DNA of 64,000 bases from Stichopus chloronotus (taxonomy: Eukaryota > Echinodermata > Holothuroidea > Aspidochirotida > Stichopodidae), in assembly GCA_021234535.1 (NCBI GenBank), contig CM037830.1:21259116-21323115 (forward strand), read 5' to 3'. The notes under the pieces were generated by a model that saw only the letters and a list, made by a program, of their open reading frames with translations, was not told where the DNA came from and made no database searches. Shown here one piece after another: positions 24,617-36,843 of the stretch (positions are counted from its first letter, which is position 1; every line of letters starts with the position of its first letter). The translations under genes and the position numbers were made by a program.

Positions 24617-27578
24617 TTCTTCTCTTCGTTTGTCTTTGTTTCTTTCAGGGTATATGTCGTGGCTTGACAAAAACTTTTCCAAGACGCAATCTGACTTTTA
24701 TCACTTTCCTGTCTGATCAGCCCTAAATCTCGACAAATCACAGTAGCACCCCCTTCAGCATGGCGGGTCAACTACATGTTGATTGGTAGGAAAGGCAACC
24801 TGGTTCGTGGGTGTGACAAGACGTAACCGATGTACTTGCTGACATTTGATTGGTCAAATGTATCATTCCATCGTCTGAACATAAGTGCAGATGCGTGCAA
24901 GGGACACGCTCCTATTCACTTCAACAAAAATCCAGATTTAAAGCAATCAATGAAATACAGACGTCGGTCAAGAGAGTTGCGAGGAAATCATGTCTAAAAT
25001 ACTTAATATTTAATTCTTAAAACTACAAAGTTTATATAAATAAATCCTATTTACTCAACTATCACCTTCATAGCTGCTTGTTTCTAACATGTTGAAATAT
25101 ACTCTGTTAAATTTCAATAGTCAATTGCGCGATACCTTGTGCTCTCCTTCTTGTACAACTTACATTACATGGTTTTGTTCTCTTCTGAAATTAAATCTGT
25201 TTACAGCACCTTGAAAAGTTCACGGTTTTCTTGCATATTATGTTGTATGGAAAGCGCTTGTGGTCAAGCTACCCCATAACAGTAAGACAGTTATCAAACT
25301 TTCTGACGTCATGGTGGAATGGCTTTTAAAAAACGAGGAAAATTTGAGTAGCACAAGAATGAAATCACAGATTATTGCACAACCTAATAATAGATCTCTG
25401 CTCTGGAATGTCCTGTGAAGATGTGAGTTTAGTGGACCATTTTAGTTTGACCTTAGTAGTTACTTATGTACATTCAGTTAGTTGATACGTCACGCATGAC
25501 ATCCTTGCTTTGCCAATGCACCAACGTGAAATAGAAATTTGTTTCAGAATCCATAGTTTTAATTAAACATATATTGAGATATGATTTCGAGGGGACGCAA
25601 TTGAGTTGATATTAATAAGTTTGTGGGGATTTTGAAGATTGCAAAGTCAACTACTATTCTCATAATTAGCATAATTAGTCAAGTTTCCTATCCAAAAGTT
25701 ATGAAAACTCAAAAGGTTTGAATTTTTTTTACCCTGACTTGCACCGGTTGTGTGGAATAAGTATTAATGAGAACAGTGTGTGGTCACGAATTTTCAGACA
25801 CCAAATTGAGACTTTGATCTACGTTCCTTTGCATGTGATACACGGTGATCCTCTTAGTTTGACCATTTGTCATTTGCATGAAGAGAATACTTGACAGGTT
25901 TAGGAAAATTTGTTGAATTTTACCAAACAACTGAATATGCCTTTTTAACAAAGGGGGGGGGGAGACAAATTTCTGAAAAATGTTTCTGACAAATGAATGT
26001 TTTTTTTTTTTCTAACTGAAAAATCATTTTGAAGTGTCACGGGTATGTAACTTCTCCCCGTCTTATTTATCTAGTGGGCCATGAGGAAGACAACGTTTCA
26101 GAGTCACGATATACTATCTTTTGTTACATATCTTTCCAAGTGCAGATATAGCCTATATATCGTTAAAGTCGGCAATAATATTCTGAAGTTACCTCACGCC
26201 CCCCCCCCCCCTCTCCTCCCCCTCAATTAACACCAGCATATTTTAGATCTCGTCTCGGTCTGCGAATCGTTAATAACTGATTTCAAAGAACCAGATCCCT
26301 AAAATAAAATGATGACCTTGTTACGCTTCCCGCCTATCATAAAATTCATCAGAATATTTGTAGGTCCATCATCAGGAGGTAGAACTGAAATTGTGTTATC
26401 TTGACGAAGACCAACGTCAGCCAAAGGTCAATAACATTCGAACTTTTCTCGCATTTTGCCTTCAGTACACTTTTGTCTGCTTATTTTTTGTTTTTGCTTT
26501 TGTTATATGGGCTTTTTTGGTCACTTCATTGAGATACACTATATGTGATGTTATACGAAAAATTCCGCGTTGGTTCAGTATAAGGCACGATAACAATGAC
26601 CCTTCATATTGACTGCAAGATACAACTTCACCGGGATAGAGGCAATAGGGTTGTGGATTTTGAATGTTTTGGTTGCATTTAAAGTTGATATACTCAACAT
26701 AATATCTTCAATTATCCACCTCATCCATGCACAAGACAGAACACAGAGGATTTTCTCTACCTTGCTCAGAATTATATTGGTTTCCTTCAAGTGTCGTTAT
26801 TAAATGTGAAAATCCACTATGGATACCAGGTAACAGTCTCGTTTTGACATTTATTCTGACCCATCAGCTAAATCTTACATATTTTCTCGTTTTGCCTTAC
26901 ATGGACGTCTTTCACGATGTTTAAAAGTATTGTGTCTAAGGTAAACAAATAGCTTGCATAAATTTTAGCTATACAAAAACAATTAAATTATTGTCACCTG
27001 ATTCAAAACAATCACACATGAATTAGAATAGACGACTATGCTAACACAAAATTGGTGTGACTGCATTTCTCCCTTAAAAGTTTAATCTGTGGAACTTTTC
27101 TGTGCTAATTTCCGTTTTGTGTCCCTGACATAAACGTTACAAAAGTCTGTGAAGTTGATTCATTAAAGTTAGTGCGGGATGATCAAAACCTTCCCCTTCC
27201 TTTTGTGACTTGCCCCACCGCAGTCTCCTGGAGAATCTCGAAGGCCGGGGCGCCACAATAGTTTGTACAAAGCCGCCACCCCAAACCCCCAGAATGGAAA
27301 CGAAATCCGGACCTGAGTTCACCGCCCGCATAAAAAAAAACTTTCACACCCTCGCTACTTTCCCCTTATCCTCCCCCGGGTAGTAGAAGCAGGGAGGTTC
27401 CAAAAGGTGGGATACATAAGTTTGAAGTCTAGGTGTGTACCCCCAAATTCACACAGTAACCTGTCTTTTGTATCGGTCTTGACTATTTTGTATTTGACTA
27501 TTTTGACCCTGTGATTTCATGTTGTAAAAAGAGAGGTGGCCAATAAACGCCGATTCTGTCACTGAATAATATGAATTA

Positions 27579-28460
27579 CAGGGACGGATCTAGGCTTTCT
27601 TTTAAAAGGAGGATGGCTCACGGAAAAAAGAAGAACCTTACTCGGATTGCTGGATTTCCGCTTTTGTATAATTACTTGTTGTTTTATTCAATCTGTATGG
27701 AGAAAAATAATCGGATATAATCATTTAAGAATAGCGCCACCATTTTATAAAGTGTTGAAACATGGCCCTTACTCACTAAAACGACGGGCCTACAACTAAC
27801 TAACAACCTCACACACTGGCCCACTCAATCCTCCGTAATCAGTAAAATCTGAATAATTTGTCCTTCCCCGAAATCATCTGTAAGACTACTATTTATCAAA
27901 CAATAACCCAAATAAATGCAAGTAATCCCCAAACAGTAAAGCTGAAAATAATACTTAAACATGAAAACCCGGCGCACGAACTTAGCGGGGCAAGCATCGT
28001 TTTAAACTTGAATGTAATAGTAAAGTACATAATCTGAGGCAAATATACATGTGCTGAATGATTCCGTAGGCATACGAACACAAACTGTTGCGAATATAGG
28101 CAAATTTTAGAAAGGTATGCATACATGAACATGAAATAGATATACCTACTTCTTTGGCGGAATCCAGCAATGACTGTCGTTGTACTGTACCGAAGTTTAC
28201 GTCAGAAACAACATAAAAAACAACGGTTTAAATGCGATACTAGTTAGCACGTAACTCTTGACTTAATGCCAACTAGTCAGCTGTGATCAACAGGTCGTGC
28301 ATTTCATGGCACGCCGAAATGTTCACTGCAACAGAGGAGGAGGGGGTTAAACAAGGGCTTTATTTTAGTAGTGCATCTAAACGGAGCGCCACGATCCGTT
28401 GGAGCGGAGCGTACAAGAAAATTTGGCTTGACAAGTCCCCAGATGGCAGGAAACGAAAAA
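27579..28460 (+). mobile_element. hAT-like MITE pieces with a nested insertion
   Basis: CAGGGACGGATCTAGG at 27579 resembles a hAT-type terminus. The block continuing at about 28336 (GGGTTAAACAAGGGCT, then the GCGCCA-N8-TGGCGC hairpin motif near 28388) is contiguous with it in duplication copy 2 (38407-38550). Copy 1 is interrupted by about 720 bp (27614-28335) of unrecognised sequence. No transposase is present. Confidence 0.45.
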
Positions 28461-28856
28461 TTTATGTAAAACTCAGTTAATGGAAAATGGCAATACATAT
28501 TACATTGGTTGGGATGATCCTAAGGAATTATGCATCATCTGTGATTTGTTCTTTAGTCCCCATTTTTTTTTTCATTGAGCCTTATCACCAAGGTCCAGCC
28601 TCTATTTTTTCCCTCCTGTTTTTAGGAGCGGGGACGAGACCTCGTTACTTCCATACGAGCCAGTATGTTGAGAGAAGACTATCTAAACGGAGCGCCACGA
28701 TCAGTTGGCGCGGATCACACGAGAAAAATAGTGGCTTAACTAGCCCCCTAGATGGTTCTATGCGGAACTCTCGTATCAAGCGTATTAAGCTGCATGTAAC
28801 CAGTCTTGAAAAGAGATATTGTGTCCTTTGAATTTATTAATTAATAAAGAAAAAAA

Positions 28857-30058
28857 AATCATCCTACGAAAATTGTAATACACAATAGATTGGTTGGGAT
28901 GGTATAAGAATCCTAAGGCTTTTATGACTCCTCTTTGGTTTGGTCTTTAGCTCCCACTTTTTTATCGAACCTTATCAGAATATAGAGGAAATATTGAGAC
29001 TTTTGATCAAAAAAAATTATACTCTATTTTTTCATTTTTTATCTCAGTTTTGCCATGTGAAATCGATATTGTTGCCCTGTGAGAATTACGTTTTTGCGAG
29101 TTAGGATTTTGAATGACACCTCGACCCACTGTCCTTGAGTTACGTCTCCGATGACAATATAACATTCAGGTCGTATGTCAAAACGTTAACAAGAATAAAT
29201 GTATTTGGCTTTTTCAGCAAAAAAATTCTTCCTCTCCTGTCTGTATGTTGCCTTCTCTTTTTTGTCTTTCTCAAAATTTGACTCAAAGCATCGATGAACT
29301 GAACGGCCCATTCGACGATTGTCAGAGCAGTTAGGCAATTCCCTGGTACATACATTGCGTAACGAACAGTTCGAATATTCATTCCTCTAAGCAGAGAAAA
29401 CGAAAATTAGTACAGGTGATCGCCACAAATTGCGAAATCACCCTCGTCGTCACACTCATTGTGTTGATCCTTACGTTACTTGTGACCCAGCAACAGTCTT
29501 CATTCCTCAAAACGATGTAATTTTCTAAGGGGCCGAGTTTTTTGTTTTTGTTTTTTCTGCTACCCGTATAGGTATTTTACCCAATTGGATCATGTGGAAA
29601 CTGCCCACTTTAGTCTCAACAGGGAGTTGCTAGAGGCTCCCTGGTCTCCAATGCCCTTCAGAATTATATTACTTGGATTAAATCGGCATACTTATCAAAT
29701 GCCTACACCCCCAATTCCCCGAGGAATCAAATTATACCTTCTCCGCTGTCACTTTCACCCATAATAACAACTATCCATGCTACCGCCACCATAAATGTAA
29801 TAGTTTTTAACCGTAAGTGTAATACGTCCATAAAATGTTTAATTTTTTTTTTTTTTTAGCAATATCTTTGTCTCCTTTGAGCAATGCAATTATCACAGCG
29901 GATACCACAAAAATAAATTTGTCATTCCAGGATTTAACTGTGAAATATGTCTTTCGATCTTCCTTGCGACTGGTAACTGGTCTGGTATATGTCTTTCCAT
30001 AATAAGGAGTTGATGCCTCCCAACATCCTCGGCATGGTTTCATCGTGTCGTTCGTTAT
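28857..30058. other. gene-free spacer between duplication copies
   Basis: No recognisable exon or transposon. A minus-strand open frame near 29807-30043 has a hydrophobic patch but no splice context or family likeness, so it is not called. Confidence 0.4.
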
Positions 30059-30411
30059 TTAAAGGGAAATAGGGCGTTTGCTTTGCAGGAAACATCCGTA
30101 TTTTTAAAACCAATGTTTGTGGACGCCAAATGATAGATTATTCAAAATAAGGAAGGACAGTAGTCTTCTTTTCCAGAAATAAGTTTCTCACAGATAGAAA
30201 CTCAGTTATTTGTTGTTCATCACGAATTTGTTAACCCAAACGTTTCAAACTTCAAATGATGCATCTTCTGTTACTCATCACATGCATAATGTTTTGAGGA
30301 GATGAAGCTTTGGCAGATGTTTACTGATGAGAGTGAATGGTTTAACATCGACTAAAGCTATTTCTCTTATATGTCATGTTGGTGTATTCTAAACGCCCTA
30401 TTTCCCTTTAA
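30059..30411 (+). mobile_element. TTAA-flanked MITE, copy 2 (best preserved)
   Basis: The left end TTAA-AGGGAAATAGGGCGTTT and right end AAACGCCCTATTTCCCT-TTAA are perfect complements over about 17 bases. Each is flanked by TTAA. About 350 bp, non-coding. This copy best defines the family ends. Confidence 0.85.
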
Positions 30412-30524
30412 AGGCTGTATTGCATCACCCTAAGCTATATTTTTACCTCCCTGAAAGGAAAATTCTCAACTGGTTCTAAGTTACAGTACTCTTAGATTGC
30501 CAGCAAATTCGAAAGATGCAGAGG

Positions 30525-30640
30525 CAGCTCGTATTACACAGCGTACACAGGGATCCATTGTTTTGATTACACATGTAGAGGAATGTAAGACAGGCTGAGG
30601 GAGGGACGAGAGGTAGGTGGTTGGGAGAATTGAAACTGTC
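30525..30640 (-). repeat. short dispersed repeat family S, copy 2
   Basis: On the minus strand it reads CAATTCTCCCAACCACCTAC and ACACATGTGTAATC-like sequence matching the copies at 10585 and 59505. It sits about 110 bp from the MITE at 30059. Confidence 0.5.
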
Positions 30641-32769
30641 TGGGGTGATGCATTACAGCCTTTAATGTAGGAAGACTTTTGCCTCAGCCATATTCCCATC
30701 GCTTCCAGCAACCGTTGTTCATGTTTAACATGCAATAATTCAGTGCAATAATTCTCTGTGGTTCACTGAACATCAGCCACCTATTGATGGGCAATGAGGT
30801 TAAAGCGATTACGATGTCATGTCTTCAGAAGAAATGATAAACATTTTTTTTTTCTTGTAGGTTTGATAAGAAGATTGAATTATTTCAGCTTTCTACTCAT
30901 TGGATACTCTTCTGACGGAAAATTTACTAAAATTCGCAAAGGAGAGGAGCTGGACGGCTGCAAGTAGCTGAGTAGATCAGTAGCACCGCACCCACTGCAT
31001 GCATGGACCTGCACCCGGATCGTATGTTTATGAAGTTACGAATTCGGCAAGGTAACAAAAAGTAACTATCGAAATATTTGACAAAGAGTGGGTTTGTAAT
31101 CGGAGGGATCGCATGATTCCATGGAGCCCCATGGTGAGGAGGGCAAATGAGTTGCAGACAGATGGGACGTGGGTTGCTTGGGGAGTGCACGTGGGGTTGA
31201 GCACGTACGTGCAGGATGTGGTATTATGAGTAACATTACAGAAGCGCGAAAAAACAGTAGAAATAAAATGGGTCTCTTCCGGACTGACGGACACTACCAT
31301 TTTCAACTACCTGCACCAACTCAACTTCTAGGAAAAACCAAAAAAAAAAAGGAGCACGTCAACCAACCTGTACGTAAATCTCAAGGTTAAACGCAGTTTC
31401 GGGTAGTTGCAAAACAATACTTTTCAAAGTGGAGGGGACCAGTCCCCCATTCCTCCCCCATCCTTCCCCGTCCTTGGGGCGCCGTTAGTCCATGATTTTC
31501 AACCCAGTCTATAGTATATAAGCAGTAATGGAATACGGGAAAGAGGGTTGCACGGTCGTACGCCTTACTGCAGTTTGACCCTGTGTAGGTGTATTACATT
31601 TTTGGTTTTATCAATCACGTAAATAAAGATGAACTTGTGGTTGGTTGCTGTGATAATAAAAAAGAGAGAGAAGAAAGAACAGACGAAGTGCAACCTGAAA
31701 TTGATCTTGTTTTACTGAGATAACACCAGTTAGCACTGACTGCAACAGACCACTGTTTATCATTATTCCATCACCTTTCAATAAAGCATGCATCCTGTGA
31801 AACTCATCGCCATGAATTATTGAGGAGTTGGACAACGAAGACACAAATCAGAACCTACGTAAACAGACGTGTTCCCATGCATTTGCTCGTCCTGATTGGA
31901 GGCGCCCTTGAATAGACCCTGAAAAGTAAGATTCCAAAGCAAAGTAAAAAAAACATGGATGGGCAAAACCAACTGTGGAATATTGAAGTTTGGGAGAAAT
32001 ACCATTATGTGCAAAATACACATGACTGCTAACTGTAGTAGTTCTCTGATTTAACGTGTAGTGCCTCCTCATGTCATACACTGGTACGATTGCTTCGACA
32101 AATAGATATTCCTGAGGTTTTCATAATTGCTGAACTAATGAGTTCATCCCAAACTAGTGAGACCTTGCTAGGAACACGGACAGTGCAAAAACAGGGCAAA
32201 ACAGCATTTGTCGATACTACGTCACACATTTTCAGGCTCGTACTGAAGCCAAACTTTCAAAGTGATAATTCATGAGGAAAAATTCTACGGGCAAAATCGT
32301 TATGATCAACTGATAGAACGGTGAAGAGTCTCAAATATTGGATAACGTTTTCTTGTTGATGGAGAATTTCTTCAATGAATTACCTATTGTAACACTGTGC
32401 TAATAATTACCAACTGCGGTTTATTATTTATCCACTCTAAAAAAGAAAACAATTCCATTGTCGTGGTAAAAGACTTTTTTTAATGTGGGGTTGCTAAGGA
32501 CGAAGTGTTACTCAAAGTAAAGCATTTAAGAGCAAGTTATTTGACTTTCTCCTACATAGGTTCTCAGCAATGAGGAAAGTTAAGGATTATGATATACTCT
32601 CTGACAGTATGTGTATATATATGTAATGTCCAATGTAAGGAAGCTTGTAATATCTAATATCGAGGAAAGACTGCTCAGAAGCATTCTGTGGTGATAATTT
32701 ACTGTCTAAATAAGAAGATACAACTTTATTAACTAAATAAGAAGGAAATTGGTTTTTTCCTAGAGTTGT

Positions 32770-32808
32770 TTTCCTTGAGTTTAAGCTGGCAGCTTAAACT
32801 CAAGGAAA
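32770..32808. repeat. perfect 19-bp-arm palindrome, 1-base spacer
   Basis: TTTCCTTGAGTTTAAGCTG at 32770-32788 is followed, after a single G, by its exact complement at 32790-32808. With a one-base loop it cannot be a conventional hairpin RNA gene. It is either a foldback element, a replication-slippage product or an assembly artefact. Confidence 0.85.
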
Positions 32809-32879
32809 GCCTTCATATCAACTGGAATCTGCCCAATCTCAACAAACAACTGGAATCCCCATTATTTTCTTTATTCAAC

Positions 32880-33124
32880 TAAGTGTTGCTTTCTAAATAT
32901 TTTGTCTTTGACAACCCAATTGGTAGTACGTTCACCTCTCCTTATTCAGTCTTATCATCAACCTGACAATGGAAGTTGACCTTCCGAAACATGTCGTATT
33001 TTTATTATAATCTTGGTGCACACTGCTAATATACTGATGTTTTCCATCAAATCAGTGGATGCATTGTTTCATTTTATTATCTGGACTTGTGCTTCGTAGA
33101 AAATTCGGATATATATATATATAT
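32880..33124 (+). mobile_element. PLE 3' UTR remnant with hammerhead-like motif and (TA)n
   Basis: CUGACAA (32963-32969) precedes a GGAAG/CUUCC hairpin and GAAACAUGUC, which is the order of a hammerhead core with one core base changed (G to A). Stem I is only two pairs. A (TA)n tract follows at about 33110. No PLE protein was found nearby, so this is an isolated 3' end. Confidence 0.4.
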
Positions 33125-33126
33125 TA

Positions 33127-34958
33127 TTATTTTTCTTCTTCATATACCTTTATTGACAAATGACAGCAGTCGTAGCAGCAGTTGAGGTCGATCTCACAAT
33201 TTGGGTAATCACAACTACAGCTTCCTAGCCCGAAAACACCCTCGGCTCGGCAAGCAATTTGATCACCACATAGTCCTAAAAATAAGCAACAGTTGTAAAC
33301 GCACAGTTATTGGTAAATCGAAACAGAAGGAAACGTAACTATTTCAAACTTAAAGGAATGTGACATATCAGTATTAAATGATTCTCTATAACTTTCGTAT
33401 TTATTATGTATAGAAACATATTCGTAAGAAGGAAAAAGAAAATAAGATAGTTGCAAAATGAATGTTTCATCCAATTGGGACTTAATTGTAATGCATCGAT
33501 CATAATATGTAAGCTTTACAAATGATTTATTCACCTTGCACAGTTGAAACCATTATCGCTACAGTTAAAGCGACTATAAGGAGGACCTGTGTGGATAAAT
33601 AGAAATTGCGCGAGCCGTCAATTAAGACATTGGAACATTAAAACGATGAAATATGGAAAGGCCTCTAAAGACAAAGTTTTACTGAAACAAATTCAATGTC
33701 CCTTCAAAGAGAATACAGGCCTTGAGGCTCACAAGAATTTTCCCATCAGCACCCACTTTGTCACTTTGACTTTAATATATTATAATAACCACTTTTATTA
33801 TTTTGATATATTTGAAAACAATGATAATTTAGAAAATGATACTTTTTATAATATTGATAAAAGAAAGCAAAATACAGTTTGCCTTCAATGAAAATATACT
33901 CTAAGAAACAAAAGAGTAGTGACATTCACTCCAAAAAGATAGTGCTGAGGGATGGCTCATATAGAAAGAGTGAATTTTATCCTAAATGGAGTGAAAAAAA
34001 TAATTAAAAAAAAAAGAAAAATAAGATGAAATAAGAACTTCTACATATAGTTCGAAATGTGTACGAAATGTGAAAATTTACAGCAGAACAGTAAAATATT
34101 TGGGATAATTAATGCTGCTTAATTTTCTGTGTCAAAATGACATTAAGTAACAGAAATTACTTGGTTGTGGTTAATTGGATATTTGATACGTTCATAAATG
34201 TCAAAGTAAGTGTCCATATAGAGAAACTGTGATTAATCCCTATGTTGTACAGGAAACATGTTCTCAAAAGTTAATAACGTATGGACATTTGGAAGGAAAA
34301 AAATCAGTTTCCTCACGAACATTACAAAAAGCACATAAAAGTGAATAAAAAAAATCTGAAGCTCGTTTTCTATAACAAATAATTAGTTCCCAGACACCTA
34401 TGAAGAAAAGTAAGCTGAGTGTCACGAACGACATAGTTTGGTAAGAGAAATGGAGCTAGAATGTTAAATTCATATCATTACAAATAGTAAAGTTATTCTA
34501 TTATCTAACATTTGTTTGTGGAGTACTAATGTTTTGAATACGTTGAACTTACAACTTGAGTAGTTTAAGCTTAACGAAGTAGCACTAGATAATTTTCTTC
34601 ACCTCTAGAAAGGTCATGACTAGTATGTACGAAAATTAGGGCAATGTGTACAAATTGTTTTTTTTTTTTTTTCTGGCTTTTCTAAATTGATAACATTATG
34701 AGTATAGCAGCAGTCGCCCAGCCTCCCGATTAAAATACCTAAACGCCATTGATTCTCACGATCATATGGACATCAATAACGTTTGGACAAAAAAGGATGA
34801 GATTTAAGACTCAAATATTTGCTGAGTGCTTGAAAAAGTTTATTTACCTTTTCACTTACAGAAAAAGGCATTTTGAAAGCTGAACAGCAATTATCAAACT
34901 TCTAATCAATCTTCGAAATTAAAACGAAACAACTCACTAAAACTGTTTTGTTCGCCAT
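33127..34958 (-). CDS. somatomedin-B-like secreted Cys-rich peptide gene, copy 2
   Basis: Three minus-strand exons give an open frame of 74 codons including the stop. Exon 1 (34958-34938) is MANKTVL, donor GTGAGT, phase 0. Exon 2 (33586-33535, acceptor CCACACAG, donor GTGAAT) is VLLIVALTVAIMVSTVQ, phase 0 to 1. Exon 3 (33275-33127, acceptor TATTTTTAG) encodes the mature part: LCGDQIAC, then SCSCDYPNC, then NCCYDCC. The joined N-terminus is a convincing signal peptide. Cys spacing C-x5-C-x10-C-x-C-x4-C-x5-CC matches somatomedin B. The end differs from copy 1: a 2-base length change after CCYD shifts the frame, so the last Cys of the CC-x6-C pattern is lost. The tail reads on to VYEEEK. It is a predicted small secreted peptide of unknown receptor. 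Copy 1 is its duplicate. Confidence 0.7.
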
Positions 34959-36843
34959 TTCTTCTCTTCGTTTGTCTTCGTTTCTTTCAGGGTATGTCGT
35001 GGCTTAATTAAAACTTTCCAGACGCAATCTGACTTTTATCACTTTCCTGTCTGATCAGCCCTAAATCTCGACAAATCACAGTAGAACCGCCTTCAGCATG
35101 GCGGTCAACTACATGTTGATTGGTAGAAAAGGAAACCTGGTTCGTGGGTGTGACAAGACGTAACCGATGTACGTGCTGACATTTGATTGGTCAATATATA
35201 TATATATATATAAATTAGACAATAAATCCTATTTACTCAAATCCCACCTTCATAGCTTGTTTCTAACATGTTGAAAGATATTCACTTAATTTTCAATGGT
35301 CAACTGCGCGATACATTATGCTCTCCTAATTCTTGTAAACTTACATAACCTTGTTTTGTTCTCTTCTGAAATTAATTCTTTTTACAGCATCTTGAAAACG
35401 TTCACGGTTTACTTGCATATCATGTTGTATGGAAAGCGCTTGTAGTCAAGCTATACCCCATAACAGTAAGACAGTGATCAAATTTTCTGACGTCATGGTG
35501 GAATGGCTTTTAAAAAACAAGGAAAATGAAAGAAATTTGAGTAGCACAAGAATGAGATCACAGATTATTGCACAACCTAATAATAGATCTCTGCTCTGGA
35601 ATGTCCTGTGAAGATGGTAGTTTAGTGGACCATTTTAGCTGAGTAGTTACTTATGTACATTAAGTTAGTTGATACGTCACGCATGACATCCTTGCTTTGC
35701 CACTGCGCCGACGTGAAATAGAAATTTGTTTCAGAATCCATAGTTTTAATTAGACATATATTGAGATATGATTTTAAGGGGACTCAATTGAGTTGATATT
35801 AATAAGTTTGTGGGGATTTTGAAGATTGCAAAGTTAACGACTATTTTCATAATTAGCATAATTATTCAAGTTCCCTATCCAGCAGTTATGAAAACTCAAA
35901 AGGATTGAATTTTTTTTACCCTGACTTGTACCGGTTGCTTGGAATAAGTATTAATTAGAACGGTGTGTGGTCACGAATTTTCAGACACCAAAATGAGACG
36001 TTGATCTATGTTCCTTTCCATGTGATACACGGTGATCCTCTTAGTTTGACCATTTGTCATTTGCATGAAGAGAATACTTGACAGGTTTAGGAAAATTTGG
36101 TGAAAAACTGAATATGCCTCTTTAACAAAAGGGGGAAGACAAATTTCCCCATGTTTCTGACAAATGAATGTTTTTTTTTACTGAAAAATCATTTTTAAGT
36201 GTCACGGGTATGTAACTTCTCCAGTTTTATTTATATAGTGCCCTGTGATGAAGACAGTGGGGAGGGGGGGGTGCGATATTTCCTTTTCCCCCTTTCTGTG
36301 ACAAATTGCCGTTTTCTGTGCACCGTTTTTTAAGTGATTCGATGCGAAGCAAAGTACCACAGTCCATCGAAATATTGCCGTGATTTAGAAGCTCTATACG
36401 GTACCAGTATTTTATGTTTATCCAGTAGTAGACACAAAAAGTTTCAGGGTCGCGATATATTATCTTTTGCTACATATCTTTCCAAGTGCAGATATATATA
36501 TCGTTAAAGTCGGCAATAATATTCTGAAGTTACCTCACCCCCCCCCCCCTCCCCGCCAGCACATTTTAGATCTCGTCTCGGTCTTCGGAATCCGTTAATA
36601 ATTGACTTCAAAGCACCCGATAGGTAGAATAAAATCATGACCTTGTGACGCTTACCGCCTATCATGAAATTCATCAGAATATTTGTAGGTCCATCACCAG
36701 GAGGTAGAACTGAAAACGTGTTATCTTGACAAAGACCAACGTCAGCCAAAGGTCAATAACATTCGAACTTTTCTCGCAATTTTGCCTTCAGTTCATTTTT
36801 TTTTTTCTGTTTTTTTTTTTTTTGGGTCACTTCATTTAGACAC

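Larger units (their letters stand above)
21487..28856. repeat. segmental duplication, copy 1
   Basis: Matches 31020-38976 in the same orientation. From about 22780 the offset is about 10.35 kb and long near-identical stretches occur. Examples are the 24041-24160 versus 34371-34490 block, 25260-25440 versus 35420-35610, and 26590-26800 versus 37450-37680. The first part (21490-21990 versus 31020-31590) is more diverged, with an offset of about 9.55 kb. Copy-specific insertions are the PLE (22.08-22.7 kb) and about 720 bp at 27614-28335. Confidence 0.85.

Noticed and set aside
26575..26790. 71-codon minus-strand frame conserved in the duplicate (37447-37722)
   Set aside because: Similarity is explained by the recent segmental duplication; the plus strand is equally open, and there is no domain or splice support.
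29807..30043. Minus-strand frame with a possible membrane helix
   Set aside because: Short hydrophobic patch followed by Lys run from a poly-T; no splice sites or homology.
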